Shown piece by piece: positions 22,544-34,960 of a stretch of DNA of 64,000 nucleotides; the stretch's first letter is position 1; every line of letters starts with the position of its first letter. The notes under the pieces were generated by a model. The model was not told where the DNA came from. It made no database searches and saw only the letters and a program-made list of their open reading frames with translations. Where the stretch lies: positions 127,950,112-128,014,111 of the forward strand of contig CM038047.1 of assembly GCA_021397845.1 (NCBI GenBank), written 5' to 3'. Origin of the DNA: Areca catechu. Taxonomy: Eukaryota; Streptophyta; Magnoliopsida; Arecales; Arecaceae. The position numbers were made by a program, and so were the translations under genes.

Positions 22544-23833
22544 TGATGCGGCATGATGATGAGAATGCAATCTAAATGATGGATTGAGAAATGAGAGCAA
22601 TGAAGCCTATTAACATGTACTAAATTTCAGATCAAAAGTACTAAGGTAAAGCTATGGAAGGAGCACTGAAATTTGGAACTTACGCTGCGATGTAGTTATT
22701 TAAATCCTAGAGAAGATTAGGGCTAATGAATATTGAATTTAAACCTTAGCAACGATCTTCAATAACTCAGACTTAAGAGATTAGGAGGTGTTATTTAACC
22801 AAGATGATCACTCCCTGGTAGATCCATTGAAGCTCTTAGATGAACTAGCCCTGAAGTGAAAGATTGGCATTCTAAAGAAACTAGTTTCATTCAACATTGA
22901 TCTTTGGCAAGAGAACCCTTTCTTGAACTCCGAATCGTAGAAGGATCCTGCACAATGAACGGGTTAGACTGGGACCAATTTGAAAGATATCAAAATAAAG
23001 AAACCAAACAGGCAAGGGAACTTCGATGGAGGCATGGATCCCTAGAGGTGGATGTTGGCGTTGGACACTTGAAAGCTTGAGAAGAGAAAATCAAACACAC
23101 CCAAAGAAAACAAAAGGATACTACCAAAAAAACACCTTCTTCAACTACTACTTCACTTAAATTTCATTTCATCCAAAAAGCTTCCTTTCTACCATGGGCA
23201 TACAAGAGGCTTTTAATGGCCTTTCAATCAATTTGAAATTCCCCATATCATGGAGAAATATTAGGGGGGGTTACATGAAATGTGGAGGATTTGGTTGAGG
23301 GTTACATGGAATGTGGAGGATTTGGTGGAGCTGGTTGCATGATTTATGGATGGAGTTGGCCGACCTCCTTTGAATTTGAAAACACTCCTTGGTCGACCAC
23401 TTGTAGCTTTCATGTAATTTAAAATTTGAATGATGCCACGTGGCAGGTGAGGTGGCAATTATGTGGCGTGGCAAGGTGGCATGGTGACATGGCACATCCT
23501 TCTCCATGGCACCCCTTGGAGATGACATGGCAAAGGTGATGTGATGTCCTCTGGTGATGAGTTGGCACCGGTGGTCCATGATGATGTGGCATTCCAAGTA
23601 AAGCTGGTCTGGCCTAATTTAAAGTAGCTCTTAAACTTGACTCAGTACAAAGCCTAATTGACTCTAATTGAACTCTTGATTGAATTCTAATTTAACTTTA
23701 AAACTCCAAAAGAAAATAAAACAGGACTCAATAAATATACAGGACTCATATGAGACTTGAGTTCCTTATCTCAATCCATAAAGAACTTGGTATTAGTTGA
23801 AGCTTCTTCTTTCTGAGCCTGGTGCCCCCACCA
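22544..23833 (-). repeat. X 3' LTR (1290 bp)
   Basis: Plus-strand ends are TGATGCGGCATG and CCCCCACCA. It is intact and serves as the uninterrupted reference for the split LTR. It contains a 30-bp direct repeat at about 23269-23329 and a TGGCA-rich region at 23440-23590. Confidence 0.92.
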
Positions 23834-24610
23834 ATTCTTCTCGGGTGGGAGGAACACGACCCTGTCTAGTATGGTTCAGCCTGGCTTTGATATTGTTCAA
23901 ATAAGTCTGGGTCAAGTCGTTGCAGGTCCTCTCTAGCGATTCAAGAGTCGTCAGATTTTGGTCTCCCTTGCCAACGGACCAAATATCGATAGTTATCCTT
24001 GTTTCTTGTAGTGACAATCTTATTATCCAAGATTTGTTCAATTTTCTCTTATTTTTGAGGAATGGTTGTTTGTGGATACTTGGGTAATGGTTCACTCTCA
24101 AAAATATGGTCAGGCCCAAAAGGCTCACGAGGTATCATCATGGGTTCCTTATATTCTATCAAGTCTGAGACATTGAAGGTCGGGTTGATACCTAGGTCTG
24201 AAGGTAATTCCAATATGTAAGCATTAGATCTATTCTTTTTTAGGACTTTAAAGGGGCCTGCACCACAGGTATGTAGTTCTTGAATGTCCCGGATGGGAAC
24301 ATGATCTCTCTCATAGAATTCCTTGACTTTCTTTCTTAAATTAGTCCTATGTTTATAGGATTCATTGCTCAAATTTATTTCATGATGCAAATCCTCAACA
24401 TGCTATGCATAGGACTCAACAGACACAGAAACTTACACAAGAACTTACGAAATGCAGACTGAACTAGGCATCCTTATTGAGAGGAATTTTATTGGACTCT
24501 CTAGGGCCTAAACCTAACAGATTAATGACTCTCTAGGTTTGACCCTGGTCTGGTATGCACATGAGAATTTACCATGGGTTCCTAGCAAATGCCATAAGGT
24601 TTTCCAAAAG
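23834..24610 (-). pseudogene. X remnant: integrase C-terminus and chromodomain
   Basis: On the minus strand from 24610, an integrase scrap with YFWKTLWHLLGTHGKFSC joins a skipped region and then resumes at 24390 with a block parallel to A elements: INLSNESYKHR, VREFYERDHV-like, GAGPFKVLKK, ILELPSDLGINPTFNVSDL. A chromodomain (24010-23880) follows up to the LTR. The catalytic aspartates and glutamate are absent. The YFWKTLWHLLGTH joint is shared with element B, so X and B descend from one rearranged ancestor. Confidence 0.8.
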
Positions 24611-25475
24611 TAGGTATCAAAAGGAATAGGCTTTAAAGGCTCATGCAACCTAGTAATCTCATCAAAATGAAACTTAATGGCTCTAAAATTAGGATAATAC
24701 TTAAGGAAAGGCAGGAAATAGGAATCCGAGTCTTGGGGTAATTAACATTCAACTCAATTTTAATTAACGGGCTGGGATCGATATGCTGGTTGGTGATTTT
24801 TGGGCTAGGGACATGTGATGAAACCCTGACCCTATGTCAAATTGATGCCCTTAATTTGATTTCTCATGAGATGAATGAAATGCAAAGGTGCTGCATAAGT
24901 GTGTTGCAGTTTGAAAGTGGTGTGGAAAACGTGATGAAAAAAATGTCCAAAAATTCTGAAAAATTCACAGAGGATTCCTAACTTATATGTTTCAATGAAT
25001 ATTAAAGGAATTTTAAAACTAAAATCTATACTACTCTAAGTAGATCCTACAAATGAAGATAAATAAAAAGGACATAACAGAACCCTAATGATAGTGTCGA
25101 ATTGCAGAAATTTTTATATTTTTTATAATTTTTTCTGATGATTAAATTTAATATGGTAATTTGGAACAAGATGATTAAAAATATGGTAATAACAGACTTA
25201 AAAAGGAACAAGAAAAAAAATTTCAAAAAAATTTAGTGACTTGCCTTTGGAGCTGCAGACGGATTACAGTAAACAAATGCAAATTTTCAGAAAACATAAC
25301 ATAATCAAACAAGTGCAATGGCTTACCCAAACTTCAATCTAAAAAATTCATGTCCGGCCAGGGGCTCATTATTCCCATGGGTCATGACATTGTACTGGAG
25401 TACACCCGCTCAGGAGGCGTGAATTTTAGATCTTGCTTGGATTTAAAGAAAACTATTCTACCCTAATGCAACCAT
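24611..25475 (-). other. X internal non-coding stretch
   Basis: No protease, RT or gag is recognisable on either strand. Parts at 24611-24780 are faintly parallel to the unusual ORF of element B. 25000-25300 is AT-rich. The open frame on the plus strand at 24790-24981 has no family match and runs against the element. Confidence 0.5.
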
Positions 25476-25487
25476 GCTCTGATACCA
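25476..25487 (-). promoter_or_regulatory. X primer-binding site
   Basis: The minus strand reads TGGTATCAGAGC, three bases inside the LTR start at 25491. It matches the initiator Met-tRNA primer type also used by the A and copia elements here. Confidence 0.9.
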
Positions 25488-25490
25488 AGA

Positions 25491-26035
25491 TGACGCGGCA
25501 CGATGATGAGAATGCAATCTAAAAGATGGATTGAGAAATGAGAGAAATGAAGCCTATTAACAGGTACTAAATTTCAGATCAAAAGTACTAAGGTAAAGCT
25601 ATGGAAGGAGCACTGAAATTTGGAACTTACGCCGCGATGTAGTTATTTAAATCCTAGAGAAGATTAGGGCTAATGAATATTGAATTTAAACCTTAGCAAC
25701 GATCTTCAATAACTCAGACTCTAGAGATTAGGAGTTGTTATTTATCCAAGATGATCACTCCCTAGTAGATCCATTGAAGCTCTTAGATGAACTAGCCCTG
25801 AAGTGGAAGATTGGCATTCCAAAGAAACTAGTTTCATTCAACATTGATCTTTGGCAAGAGAACCCTTTCTTGAACTCCAAATCGTAGAAGGATCCTGCAC
25901 AATGAACGGGTTAGACTGGGACTAATTTGAAAGATATCAAAACAAAGAAACCAAACAGGCAAGGGAACTTTGATGGAGGCATGGATCCCTAGAGCTGGAT
26001 GTTGGCGTTGGACACCTGAAAGCTTGAGAAGAGAA
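25491..26035 (-). repeat. X 5' LTR, piece 1 of 3 (545 bp)
   Basis: Matches 22544-23088 of the intact X LTR with few differences. It ends with GAGAA, the site duplicated by the A array; the same sequence continues at 49383. Confidence 0.93.
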
Positions 26036-27636
26036 TGGTGCGGGCACCAGACTCAGAAGAAGACTTCAGAGCTCCATCTGGATCTCTGATTAACCTTGCC
26101 CGAAGAATTAGGGTTTTTTGGTTTTTAATAAGAGTTGACTAGATCAACTTAATTTAGCTTGAGTCTACATTACCTGCATTTTATTTTGTTGAGTCATGTT
26201 GACTCAGTAGTGGACTAGGGTTTCAAACTGGGATGTTACACTTTCTTCCAAGACCAGGCAAGTGGACACCACACTCCCAGCCACACTCCCAGTCCAGGGG
26301 GTGCCATATCCACATCCAGCAGCTTTTGGTCCCCACTCCACAGATGGCAACTTCCTTCTCTCATGCGCCAGATAAAGAGAAGTCCACCAAGAGACCTCAA
26401 ATCAAGGGGGCGGCCAAGACTTTCCCAAGAAACCCAAAGCAAAGAAGGGAAGAAATCATCTTGGAAGAGAATTTCAAAGGGGCGCCCACTACCTACCAAA
26501 GACATCCAAAACAAAGATGGGAAGGACCTTGACTTAGGGAGGAAGAAAAGGAGGAGTCCAAAAGAGTTGATCCAGGGAAGGAAGAAATTTTTCTTGAAGA
26601 TCCAAGCAAGGTGGCGCCATCTACCCGCCATTTATAACCCAAATCCATTTTTTTTGGTATTTTGGCCGACCATATGTGAAGGATTTGCCCTAATTTGTAG
26701 ATCCCCTCCTTTAGTCCTACATGGGAAGATGTGAAACCCTCCTCCCTTGTAAAGCCTTATAAATTAAACCCCTCTTGTAAGTTTATAGGAATCAGATGAA
26801 TGAAAGAAATTTTTTTATGAGCAAACTTGTGTTTTCTCTTTTCCGCACTTGCTTCCAGGTGTTGAGCTCCGTGAGGAAGTAAATCCGGGTTCCCCTGGAA
26901 CCTTGAGGAGGTGAGAGATCTCCAAATCCCCAAACCTTAGGTTAGCTACTCAACTCCCAAATCCTAGCCGCCATCACCCTTCTCTTTCCACCAAGGCCTA
27001 GTCTATTTCCCTTCTCATGGCCACCATCTCCAAGTCCAGGCCGACCACCAGCATCCAGCCCCAGTCCAGACACTGCAGATCTACAATAATTCTAAGGGGA
27101 AGTCAGATCGGCCGCCAGGAGAATTCGATTCCAGCAACTTCAGCTTTCAAGTTCTTCAACCTGGTAAAATCTTTTCTTGAGTTTCTGAATTCCATCTTTT
27201 GTTCCACTTCTTTCCCAGATCTTGAGTCCAGGAGAAGCCGACCAAACCACGAGACCAGTATTGGAGGATCCATTGCGAAGATAGCCGACTCCGAGGATCC
27301 CACAATCTGCTCGAGAGAGTTCTTCCACCAGAATCCTGAGAAGATCACTGTCTGGTTAGTAAACCGTCTCTCCTCTCTATTTCTGTTCTGTTGAAAGTTC
27401 AGAGCGAAACCCTAGGTCTGGGAGTTTCTCAACCCCCAGCGATCCATTACTTCTGAACTACTCTGATAATTTAGTTTCTTCTAAACTGTGCTTTCAATCC
27501 TTACCTAGTTTCCTTCAACGTAGTTAGCTTTACTTTGAGTCGAAGCCAATTTCTGAAATATATAAAAAAAAAAAAAGAAAAGAATTAATCTTTATTTTAC
27601 TACCGCATACGCTTCTTTGTTCTTTGTTCTGCATCA
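26036..27636 (+). repeat. A array LTR a (outer 5' LTR, 1601 bp)
   Basis: It starts TGGTGCGGGCACCAG and ends CTGCATCA. It contains a 13-bp duplicated CCACACTCCCAG block near 26267-26292, a TATA-like site at 26757 and an A-run near 27563-27576. It provides the promoter of copy 1. Confidence 0.93.
26757..26766 (+). promoter_or_regulatory. TATA box of LTR a
   Basis: TTATAAATTA, followed by a pyrimidine-rich stretch. The same site is at 34015 (LTR b), 41252 (LTR c) and 48494 (LTR d), so every unit kept its own promoter. Confidence 0.6.
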
Positions 27637-27716
27637 TTTTTGGTATCAGAGCTTTCGTTCTGCATCAATTTTGGTATCAGAGCTTTCGTTCTGCATCATT
27701 TTTGGTATCAGAGCCC
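27627..27716 (+). promoter_or_regulatory. Triplicated LTR-end/primer-site module, copy 1
   Basis: A unit of 31 bases made of TTCTGCATCA plus TTTTTGGTATCAGAGC and TTTCG occurs three times; primer sites start at 27641, 27672 and 27703. The last is followed by CC and the leader. LTR d at the 3' end has only the first CTGCATCA, so the extra units belong to the 5' junction. Confidence 0.88.
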
Positions 27717-28598
27717 TGTCTAGGGTTTCTGTTTGATTGCCTGTTTGAGTCCCTCTCTTTTTACTTTGTCTGCTCGAAGTAGACTCCCCAGGACGTCCGG
27801 TCCTAGGAACGAAGCGAGGTGCAAACCTCCTCTTCCCATTCCACGGGGTGTTCCTAGGGCGTGTAGGGGATCCGTTGGGTTACAACTTCATAGCAGAAAT
27901 TGTAAACGGGGAAGTGCTCTATTTTCAGTCCGTAATTGCCCTGTTGCAGGAATTATTTTGCACTTCAGGTAACTCTAAATTCAGTGATTTTTGTTTTTCT
28001 GAAACCAGTATAATAGAAACTAATTTTCATAATTTTCTCATGATTTATTGGTTTCCGTGCAATTTCTGAGAATTAAATTACTACAACTCTATTTTTTGTG
28101 TTCTGCAATTCATTTAATTTTGAGTGTTCATCTCTTAATTCAACTTAAGGGCATTTGAGCATCTAAGATAAGGGGAGGAGTTGATAATCTCTCCTTAGCC
28201 CAAAACCACCACCCCTTCATTCGAACCTAAGCCTTTAATCTAAAATTGATTAGACCTAATTTGCCCTAGTGGGCTAGGGACATCAACAAGTCGGGTCAAG
28301 GCTAGTGTTGAGTCAGTTTGTCTGGTTACTCTGTGTGTGCTTTGTACTCAGTGTCTAGAACGGTGGTTCAGGGATTCCATCCCGAAGGGCTTGTGTGCTG
28401 GTCCGCCTACCTGGCCAATCTCTGATTGGTGTCTAGGATTGGCACTCAGGGACCTAACACTCCCCTTACACCTGCCTGGCTGAGTCCTGAGTTACTGCAG
28501 GCTAGCTTGCCACTCTGATTGGGCATCTAGTTTGGGCTCTAGGTCTAGTTAGCCCATAGTCGTTCAGTTGAGTCTCATTGTGTGTGTTTGCTTGCATC
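27717..28598 (+). other. Leader of A copy 1
   Basis: About 880 bases of non-coding leader before gag. It contains several short upstream ATG frames (for example 27733) that I do not treat as genes. Equivalent leaders precede copies 2 and 3. Confidence 0.6.
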
Positions 28599-30011
28599 AT
28601 GTCTACCCAGAATGGAGTGCCCTACCAACCTGGTCAAACCCAACCTGATTTAGAGGCCATGGTTAGAGCTCTTACTGAGAGTATGAACAAATTAAATCAG
28701 GATATGAATGAGAATTTTGCCCAGCTTAGGGATCGAGTCCAAGTACTTGAGAAACCTAGGCATCGGAATTGGACTCCTGACCCAGATTTTAATGTGCCTC
28801 AACCTCATCCACACCAAGAGCCTAGAAGACCTTTATACCGAGATCCTGAACCTAATCATAGGAGGCCTGACCCAGAACCTGAGGATAGAGATGATAGGTT
28901 CATTCGGAACATCAAGTTAGATGCACCCACTTTTGATGGTAGTTTAAATCCTAAGGTGTATTCTGATTGGGAGGGTGAGATGGACCAGTACTTTGAGTGG
29001 TATGCTATGTCTGAGGAGAGGAAATTCAAGTTTGCCAAAATGAAATTAATACGTCAAGCTAGGTTATACTGGGGGAACATTGAGCTGACCACTAGAAGAC
29101 GAAATGTAGAGCCCATAACCACTTGGCAGGGTATGAAAGAGAATCTTAGAGACAAGTGCCTACCCATTTCATACTAGCAAAATCTGCTAGACCAATGGCA
29201 GACTTTGAAACAAGGGAATCGATCTGTTTCAGACTACATAACCACCTTTGATGAATACCTAATGAGGTGTGATATGAGTGAAGCCCATGAATTCACTTTG
29301 TCTAGATTTAGGGCTGGGCTTAGGGAAGATATTAAGAGAGAGTTGTTTCTGAGAGAGGTTACTGACCTAGACCACGGCTATCAGATTGCACTGAACACTG
29401 AGAAATTTCAGAGAGGACCCATGCCATCTAGGGTTAGTGCCCCAATCCCAAGAAATGGACCTAGCCAGGTTACCCCTAGCAAGCCTAATCAGGGTATCCC
29501 CACCCCTAGGCCCATGGACAAAGGTAAGGCACCTGACACCCAGAGAACCCCTAGTATCGTCTGTTTTAAGTGCCAGAATCCCGGTCATATCTCCACCCAG
29601 TGCACAGCCATAGCTTGTTTTAAGTGTCCTAAGGTAGGTCATGTCTCTAGCCAGTGCCCTCGTAGATCCCTATATATAGAAGAGGGAGGAGAAGAGAATT
29701 CCGAGCCTAATGAAGAGTTTGAAGAAGAAGTTTATGAGGCCGGAATGAATTTGGTTGATGAGTATGAAGGAGAGGAAGAATCCACTGAATCTGACCACTT
29801 AGGGGTTGTAAGATGCATCCTGTCCCAGACTACAGTTCAGGAAGATTGGCGTAGGACCAACATCCTACAGACTTTCCTTAAACTAGGGGATAAGGTTTGT
29901 AAAATCATCATAGATAGTGGGAGCTGTGTGAATGCCATTTCTACTAGCACTGTCAAAATGTTAGGCTTAACCCCAGTCCCCACCCCAACCCCTATAAGGT
30001 TTCTTGGGTAG
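28599..30011 (+). pseudogene. gag: A copy 1 gag and start of protease
   Basis: The start is the ATG of MSTQNGVPYQPG at 28599; an in-frame upstream ATG at 28578 is also possible. The gag core (KLDAPTFDGSLNPKVYSDWEG) is followed by TAG at 29175-29177, where copies 2 and 3 have CAG. After that the frame continues. Two CCHC knuckles, CFKCQNPGHISTQC and CFKCPKVGHVSSQC, lie at about 29568-29668. A Glu-rich linker leads to the protease active site IIDSGS (DSG at 29913-29921). A one-base loss in the C-run near 29990 ends the frame at 30011. The product would form the particle and bind RNA. Confidence 0.9.
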
Positions 30012-32042
30012 ACTCTACCTCTATACCCATCCAGTCTAGATGTCAGGTCCAAATCCAAATGCAATCCTATCAAGAGAAGATTTGGTGTGATGTCTTGCCC
30101 ATGGGGGTGAGCAGTATAATTCTTGGAAGACCTTGGTTGTATGATCATGATGCCACCCTCTTAGGAAAATCCAACACCTGTGTCTTTAGTTTCAATGGGA
30201 AGAAAATCACAATCCATTCAGTCCCTCCTAAGGACAAGGTAGCTAAAGGAACCAGTAAGGTTAGGGAAATGAAGACCGGAGTGAACCTAATTAGTGCCAA
30301 GGATCTAGAACAAGAAATTCATAGTGGTTCACCCATTTGGATGTTGACTGCTAAGGAACTTAGGACTCCTACACCCTCAGAGCCTCCTCAGGAAGTTAAG
30401 CCTTTATTAGAAGAATTTGAGGATGTTTTTCCCGAGGATCTGCCAGACCACCTTCCACCTCTTAGGGATATTCAGCATTCCATAGATTTAGTCCCAGGAG
30501 CTACTTTACCCAACTTTCCCCATTATAGGATGAATCCATCGGAGCATAAAGAACTGCAAAAGCAGGTTGGCGAATTGTTAAGGAAGGGGTTCATTAGAGA
30601 GAGTCTTAGCCCTTGTGCAGTCCCTGCACTTCTAACCCCGAAGAAGGATGGCACGTGGAGGATGTGTGTTGACAGTCGTGCCATCAATAAAATCACAATC
30701 AAGTATAGGTTCCCCATCCCTAGACTAGATGACATGCTTGATATGATGGCCGGTGCCATGGTTTTTTCTAAAATTGATCTCAAGAGCGGCTATCATCAGG
30801 TTAGGATTAGACCAGGGGATGAGTGGAAAACAGCCTTCAAAACTAAGGATGGTCTCTATGAATGGGTTGTTATGCCTTTTGGGATGTCCAATGCCCCTAG
30901 TACTTTCATGAGGATTATGACCCAGGTACTTAGAGCTTTCATAGGGAAGTTTGTAGTGGTCTATTTTGATGACATCCTGATCTATAGTAAGACCCCTGCA
31001 GATCACCTAGGCCACCTTAGACAAGTTTGTCAAGTTTTGAGGAATGATAGTCTCTATGGTAATCTCAAGAAGTGTGAATTTATGACCAGTAGGATTATCT
31101 TCCTTGGATTTGTTGTAACCCCTGACGGCGTGGCTGCCGACCCTGAAAAGATTAGGTCTATAGTAGAATGGCCAGAGCCGACCAGTGTGCATGAAGTCAG
31201 AAGTTTCCATGGCTTGGCTACCTTCTATAGGCGATTCATCAAGGGGTTTAGTACCGTAGTTGCTCCTATCACAGTCTGCATTAGGAAGGGAGAATTTCTG
31301 TGGACCAAAGCAGCCCATAAAGCCTTCCTAGATCTTAAGGATAGGATGACCCAGGTACCCATTTTGAGACTACCGGACTTTTCAAAGGTATTTGAGGTTG
31401 CCTGTGATGCTTCAGGAGTAGGTATAGTGTAGTCCTAAGCCAAGAAAACCATCCCGTAGCATTCTTTAGTGAAAAACTTAATGATGCTAAGCTTAGGTAT
31501 TCTACCTATGATAAGGAATTTTACGCGGTAGTGCAAGCTTTGCGTTACTGGAGACATTATTTACTACCGCAAGAATTTATGCTATTTTCAGACCATGAGG
31601 CTCTTAGATTCTTGAATTCTCAGAAGAAGCTTAACCCTAAGCATGCTAAGTGGGTAGAGTATATCCAGTCCTATACTTTTGTTTTGAAGCATAAGGCTGG
31701 ATCTGAAAATAAGGTAGCTGATGCCCTTAGTCGTCGATCTTTGTTGTTGAATTCTGTTAGGGCTGAAGTCATAGGGTTTGAGCAAATCAAAGAAGAATAT
31801 GAGTCGTGTCCGGATTTCAAGACTGTATACCAGGATCTAACTCAAGGACCATCTAGTGAACATAAGGATTATTCCCTTATAGATGGCTTTCTGTTCTTTA
31901 GGAAAAGGCTTTGCATCCCTAGAACCTCACTTAGGGAATTCTTGATTTGGGAAACTCATGCTGGAGGTTTAGCTGGCCATTTCGGAAAAGATAAGACCAC
32001 CCTGTCTATTGAAGACCATTTTTTCTGGCCTTGCTTAAAAAA
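30012..32042 (+). pseudogene. pol: A copy 1 protease end, RT, RNase H, integrase H2C2 start
   Basis: The frame resumes with protease C-terminal text, including GVSSIILGRPWLYDHD, then RT from about 30420. RT motifs are present: KKDGTWRMCVDSRAINKIT, FSKIDLKSGYHQ, PFGMSNAPSTFM and the catalytic YFDD at 30962-30973. RNase H begins near 31370. A two-base loss near 31424 ends the first part at 31432. The next part (to 32042) has RNase H and LSRRS, then the integrase zinc finger start (ETHAGGLAGHF). Met replaces the Leu of copies 2 and 3 in PFGLSN. The RT domain would otherwise be complete. Confidence 0.9.
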
Positions 32043-33352
32043 GATGTAGCACACATTGTGGCTAGGTGTCGGACCTGCGCTGTTGCCAAACAGCGAAAAC
32101 AGAACACCGGCCTTTATACCCCACTCCCTGTCCCAGATTGTCCTTGGCAAGATGTGAGCATGGACTTTATGTTAGGTTTGCCCAAGACCCAGAGGAGGCA
32201 TGACTCTATCTGTGTTGTAGTAGACCGATTTTCCAAGATGGCCCATTTCTTGCCTTGTTCCCAAACATTTGATGCATCTAAGGTAGCCACCGTGTTCTTT
32301 AATGAGATAGTTCGACTCCATGGCCTACCCAAGACCATTGTTTCAGATAGGGATGTTCGGTTCACCAGCTATTTATGGAAAACCCTTTGGCATAAGTTAG
32401 GGACGAAACTTAAGTTTTCAACTGCCTATCATCCCCAGACTGACGGCCAAACCGAAGTAGTGAACCGTAGTTTAGGCAATCTGCTAAGGTGTCTTTTTGG
32501 TGAAAACATTAGGAACTGGGATTTGTACTTACCTAGAGCTGAATTTGCATATAATGACTCGGTCAATAGGTCTACGGGTAAGAGTCCATTTGAAATTGTG
32601 CATGGTTACAAACCCCACACACCTCTTGACCTAGCTCCTTTACCAGTCCACACACGAGTCTCCGAGTCTGCCGAAGTTTTTGCACAGCATATAAAAGACT
32701 TGCATAAAGAAATTCAAGCCAAAATAAATTTAAGTAACGAAACTTATAAGAAATTGGCTGATTCTCAAAGGCGAGTCAAAACTTTTGACGAAGGAGACTA
32801 TGTAATGATTAGGTTAAGGCCTGAACGGTTTCCTCCTGGAACCGTTAGAAAGTTACATGCTAGGGGAGCTGGACCATTTAGAGTGGTAAAGAGAGTAGGA
32901 TCCAATGCCTATGTGCTCGAGTTGCCTCCAGAACTAGGCATTAGCTCCACTTTCAACATTACAGACCTAGTAGAGTATAGGGAGCCAGCTGTGATTCCCA
33001 GTGAGGCTTTTGAACCTAATCCTGCTCTTGAGAGTGAACCTGATCCTGTGTGTCCACCAACAAATGGCCTATGAGGAAAGAGCAGATTGAAAAGATCCTG
33101 GATGATCAGGTTATCTCTACTCGTAATCGAGGATACCAAAGATACCTGGTCCGCTGGCTAGGAAGGCCAGATTCCGATGACTCTTGGATCTCCCGAGAAG
33201 AGTTACAAGAGCTGGACCCAGACCTCTTGGAGAGATACCAGAGCCAACTTGATCCATACTCGACAGGGTCGAGTTCCTCCCACCCTGGGAGAATTGGTGC
33301 GGGCACCAGACTCAGAAGAAGACTTCAGAGCTCCATCTGGATCTCTGATTAA
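32031..33352 (+). pseudogene. A copy 1 integrase and chromodomain
   Basis: The zinc finger second half (CRTC) opens this part. The core carries D in VVVDRFSKMAHF, D in SDRDVRF and E in TDGQTEVVNR, the DDE triad. C-terminal GAGPFRVVKR and SSTFNITDLVEY follow. A one-base loss in the AAATTGG run at about 33064 puts the chromodomain (IEKILDDQVISTRNRGY, then YLVRWLGRPDSDDSWI) into another frame, 33050-33352. Chromodomains of this type bind marked histone H3 and steer insertion into heterochromatin. The chromodomain aromatic residues are intact here. Confidence 0.9.
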
Positions 33353-34884
33353 CCTTGCCCGAAGAATTAGGGTTTTTTGGTTTTAATAAGAGTTGACTAG
33401 ATCAACTTAATTTAGCTTGAGCTACATTACCTGCATTTTATTTTGTTGAGTCATGTTGACTCAGTAGTGGACTAGGGTTTCAAACTGGGATGTTACACTT
33501 TCTTCCAAGACCAGGCAAGTGGACACCACACTCCCAGCCACACTCCCAGTCCAGGGGGCGCCATATCCACATCCAGCAGCTTTTGGTCCCCACTCCACAG
33601 ATGGCAACTTCCTTCTCTCATGCGCCAGATAAAGAGAAGTCCACCAAGAGACCTCAAATCAAGGGGGCGGCCAAGACTTTCCCAAGAAACCCAAAGCAAA
33701 GAAGGGAAGAAATCATCTTGGAAGAGAATTTCAAGGGGGCGCCCACTACCTGCCAAAGACATCCAAAACAAAGATGGGAAGGACCTTGACTTAGGGAGGA
33801 AGAAAAGGAGGAGTCCAAAAGAGTTGATCCAGGGAAGGAAGAAAATTTTTCTTGAAGATCCAAGCAAGGTGGCGCCATCTACCTGCCATTTATAACCCAA
33901 ATCCATTTTTTTTGGTATTTTGGCCGACCATATGTGAAGGATTTGCCCTAATTTGTAGATCCCCTCCTTTAGTCCCACATGGGAAGATGTGAAACCCTCC
34001 TCCCTTGTAAAGCCTTATAAATTAAACCCCTCTTGTAAGTTTATAGGAATCAGATGAATTTTTTTTATGAGCAAACTTGTGTTTTCTCTTTTCCGCACTT
34101 GCTTCCAGGTGTTGAGCTCCGTGAGGGAGTAAATCCGGGTTCCCCTGGAACCTTGAGGAGGTGAGAGATCTCCAAAACCCCAAACCTTAGGTTAGCCACT
34201 CAACTCCCAAACCCTAGCCGCCATCACCCTTCTCTTTCCACCAAGCCCTAGTCTATTTCCCTTCTCACGGCCACCATCTCCAAGTCCAGGCCGACCACCA
34301 GCATCCAGCCCAGTCCAGATACTGCAGATCTACAACAATTCTAAGGGGAAGTCAGATCGGCCTCCAGGAGAATCGATTCAGCAACTTCAGCTTTCAAGTT
34401 CTTCAACCTGGTAAAATCTTTTCTTGAGTTTCTGAATTCCATCTTTTGTTCCTCTTCTTTCCCAGATCTTGAGTCCAGGAGAAGCCGACCAAACCACGAG
34501 ACCAGTATTGGAGGATCCATTGCGAAGATAGCCGACTCCGAGGATCCCACAATCTGCTCGAGAGAGTTCTTCCACCAGAATCCTGAGAAGATCACTGTCT
34601 GGTTAGTAAACCGTCTCTCCTCTCTATTTCTGTTCTGTTGAAAGTTCAGAGCGAAACCCTAGGTCTGGGAGTTTCTCAACCCCCAGCGATCCGTTACTTC
34701 TGAACTACTCTGATAATTTAGTTTCTTCTAAACTGTGCTTTCAATCCTTACCTAGTTTCCTTCAACGTAGTTAGCTTTACTTTGAGTCGAAGCCAATTTC
34801 TGAAATATATAAAAAAAAAAAAAAAAAAAGAATTAATCTTAATTTTACTTCCGCATACGCTTCTTTGTTCTTTGTTCTGCATCA
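33295..34884 (+). repeat. A array LTR b (1590 bp)
   Basis: Same ends as LTR a. It has private losses, for example missing TGAAAGAAA after 34057 and a shortened GAATCGATTCAGC near 34371. It is the most divergent of the four LTRs. Its 3' side serves copy 2 as 5' LTR, and its 5' side serves copy 1 as 3' LTR. TATA at 34015-34024. Confidence 0.93.
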
Positions 34885-34960
34885 TTTTTGGTATCAGAGC
34901 TTTCGTCTGCATCATTTTGGTATCAGAGCTTTCGTTCTGCATCATTTTTGGTATCAGAGC
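34875..34960 (+). promoter_or_regulatory. Triplicated LTR-end/primer-site module, copy 2
   Basis: Primer sites TGGTATCAGAGC start at 34889, 34918 and 34949 (spacing 29 and 31). The middle unit has lost two bases relative to copies 1 and 3. Confidence 0.88.

Noticed and set aside
24790..24981. Plus-strand 63-codon frame inside X
   Set aside because: It is opposite to the element, short, and without any recognisable motif.
27641..27652. TGGTATCAGAGC as part of a tRNA gene
   Set aside because: It is the complement of the tRNA 3' end at LTR borders; no cloverleaf or A/B boxes are nearby.
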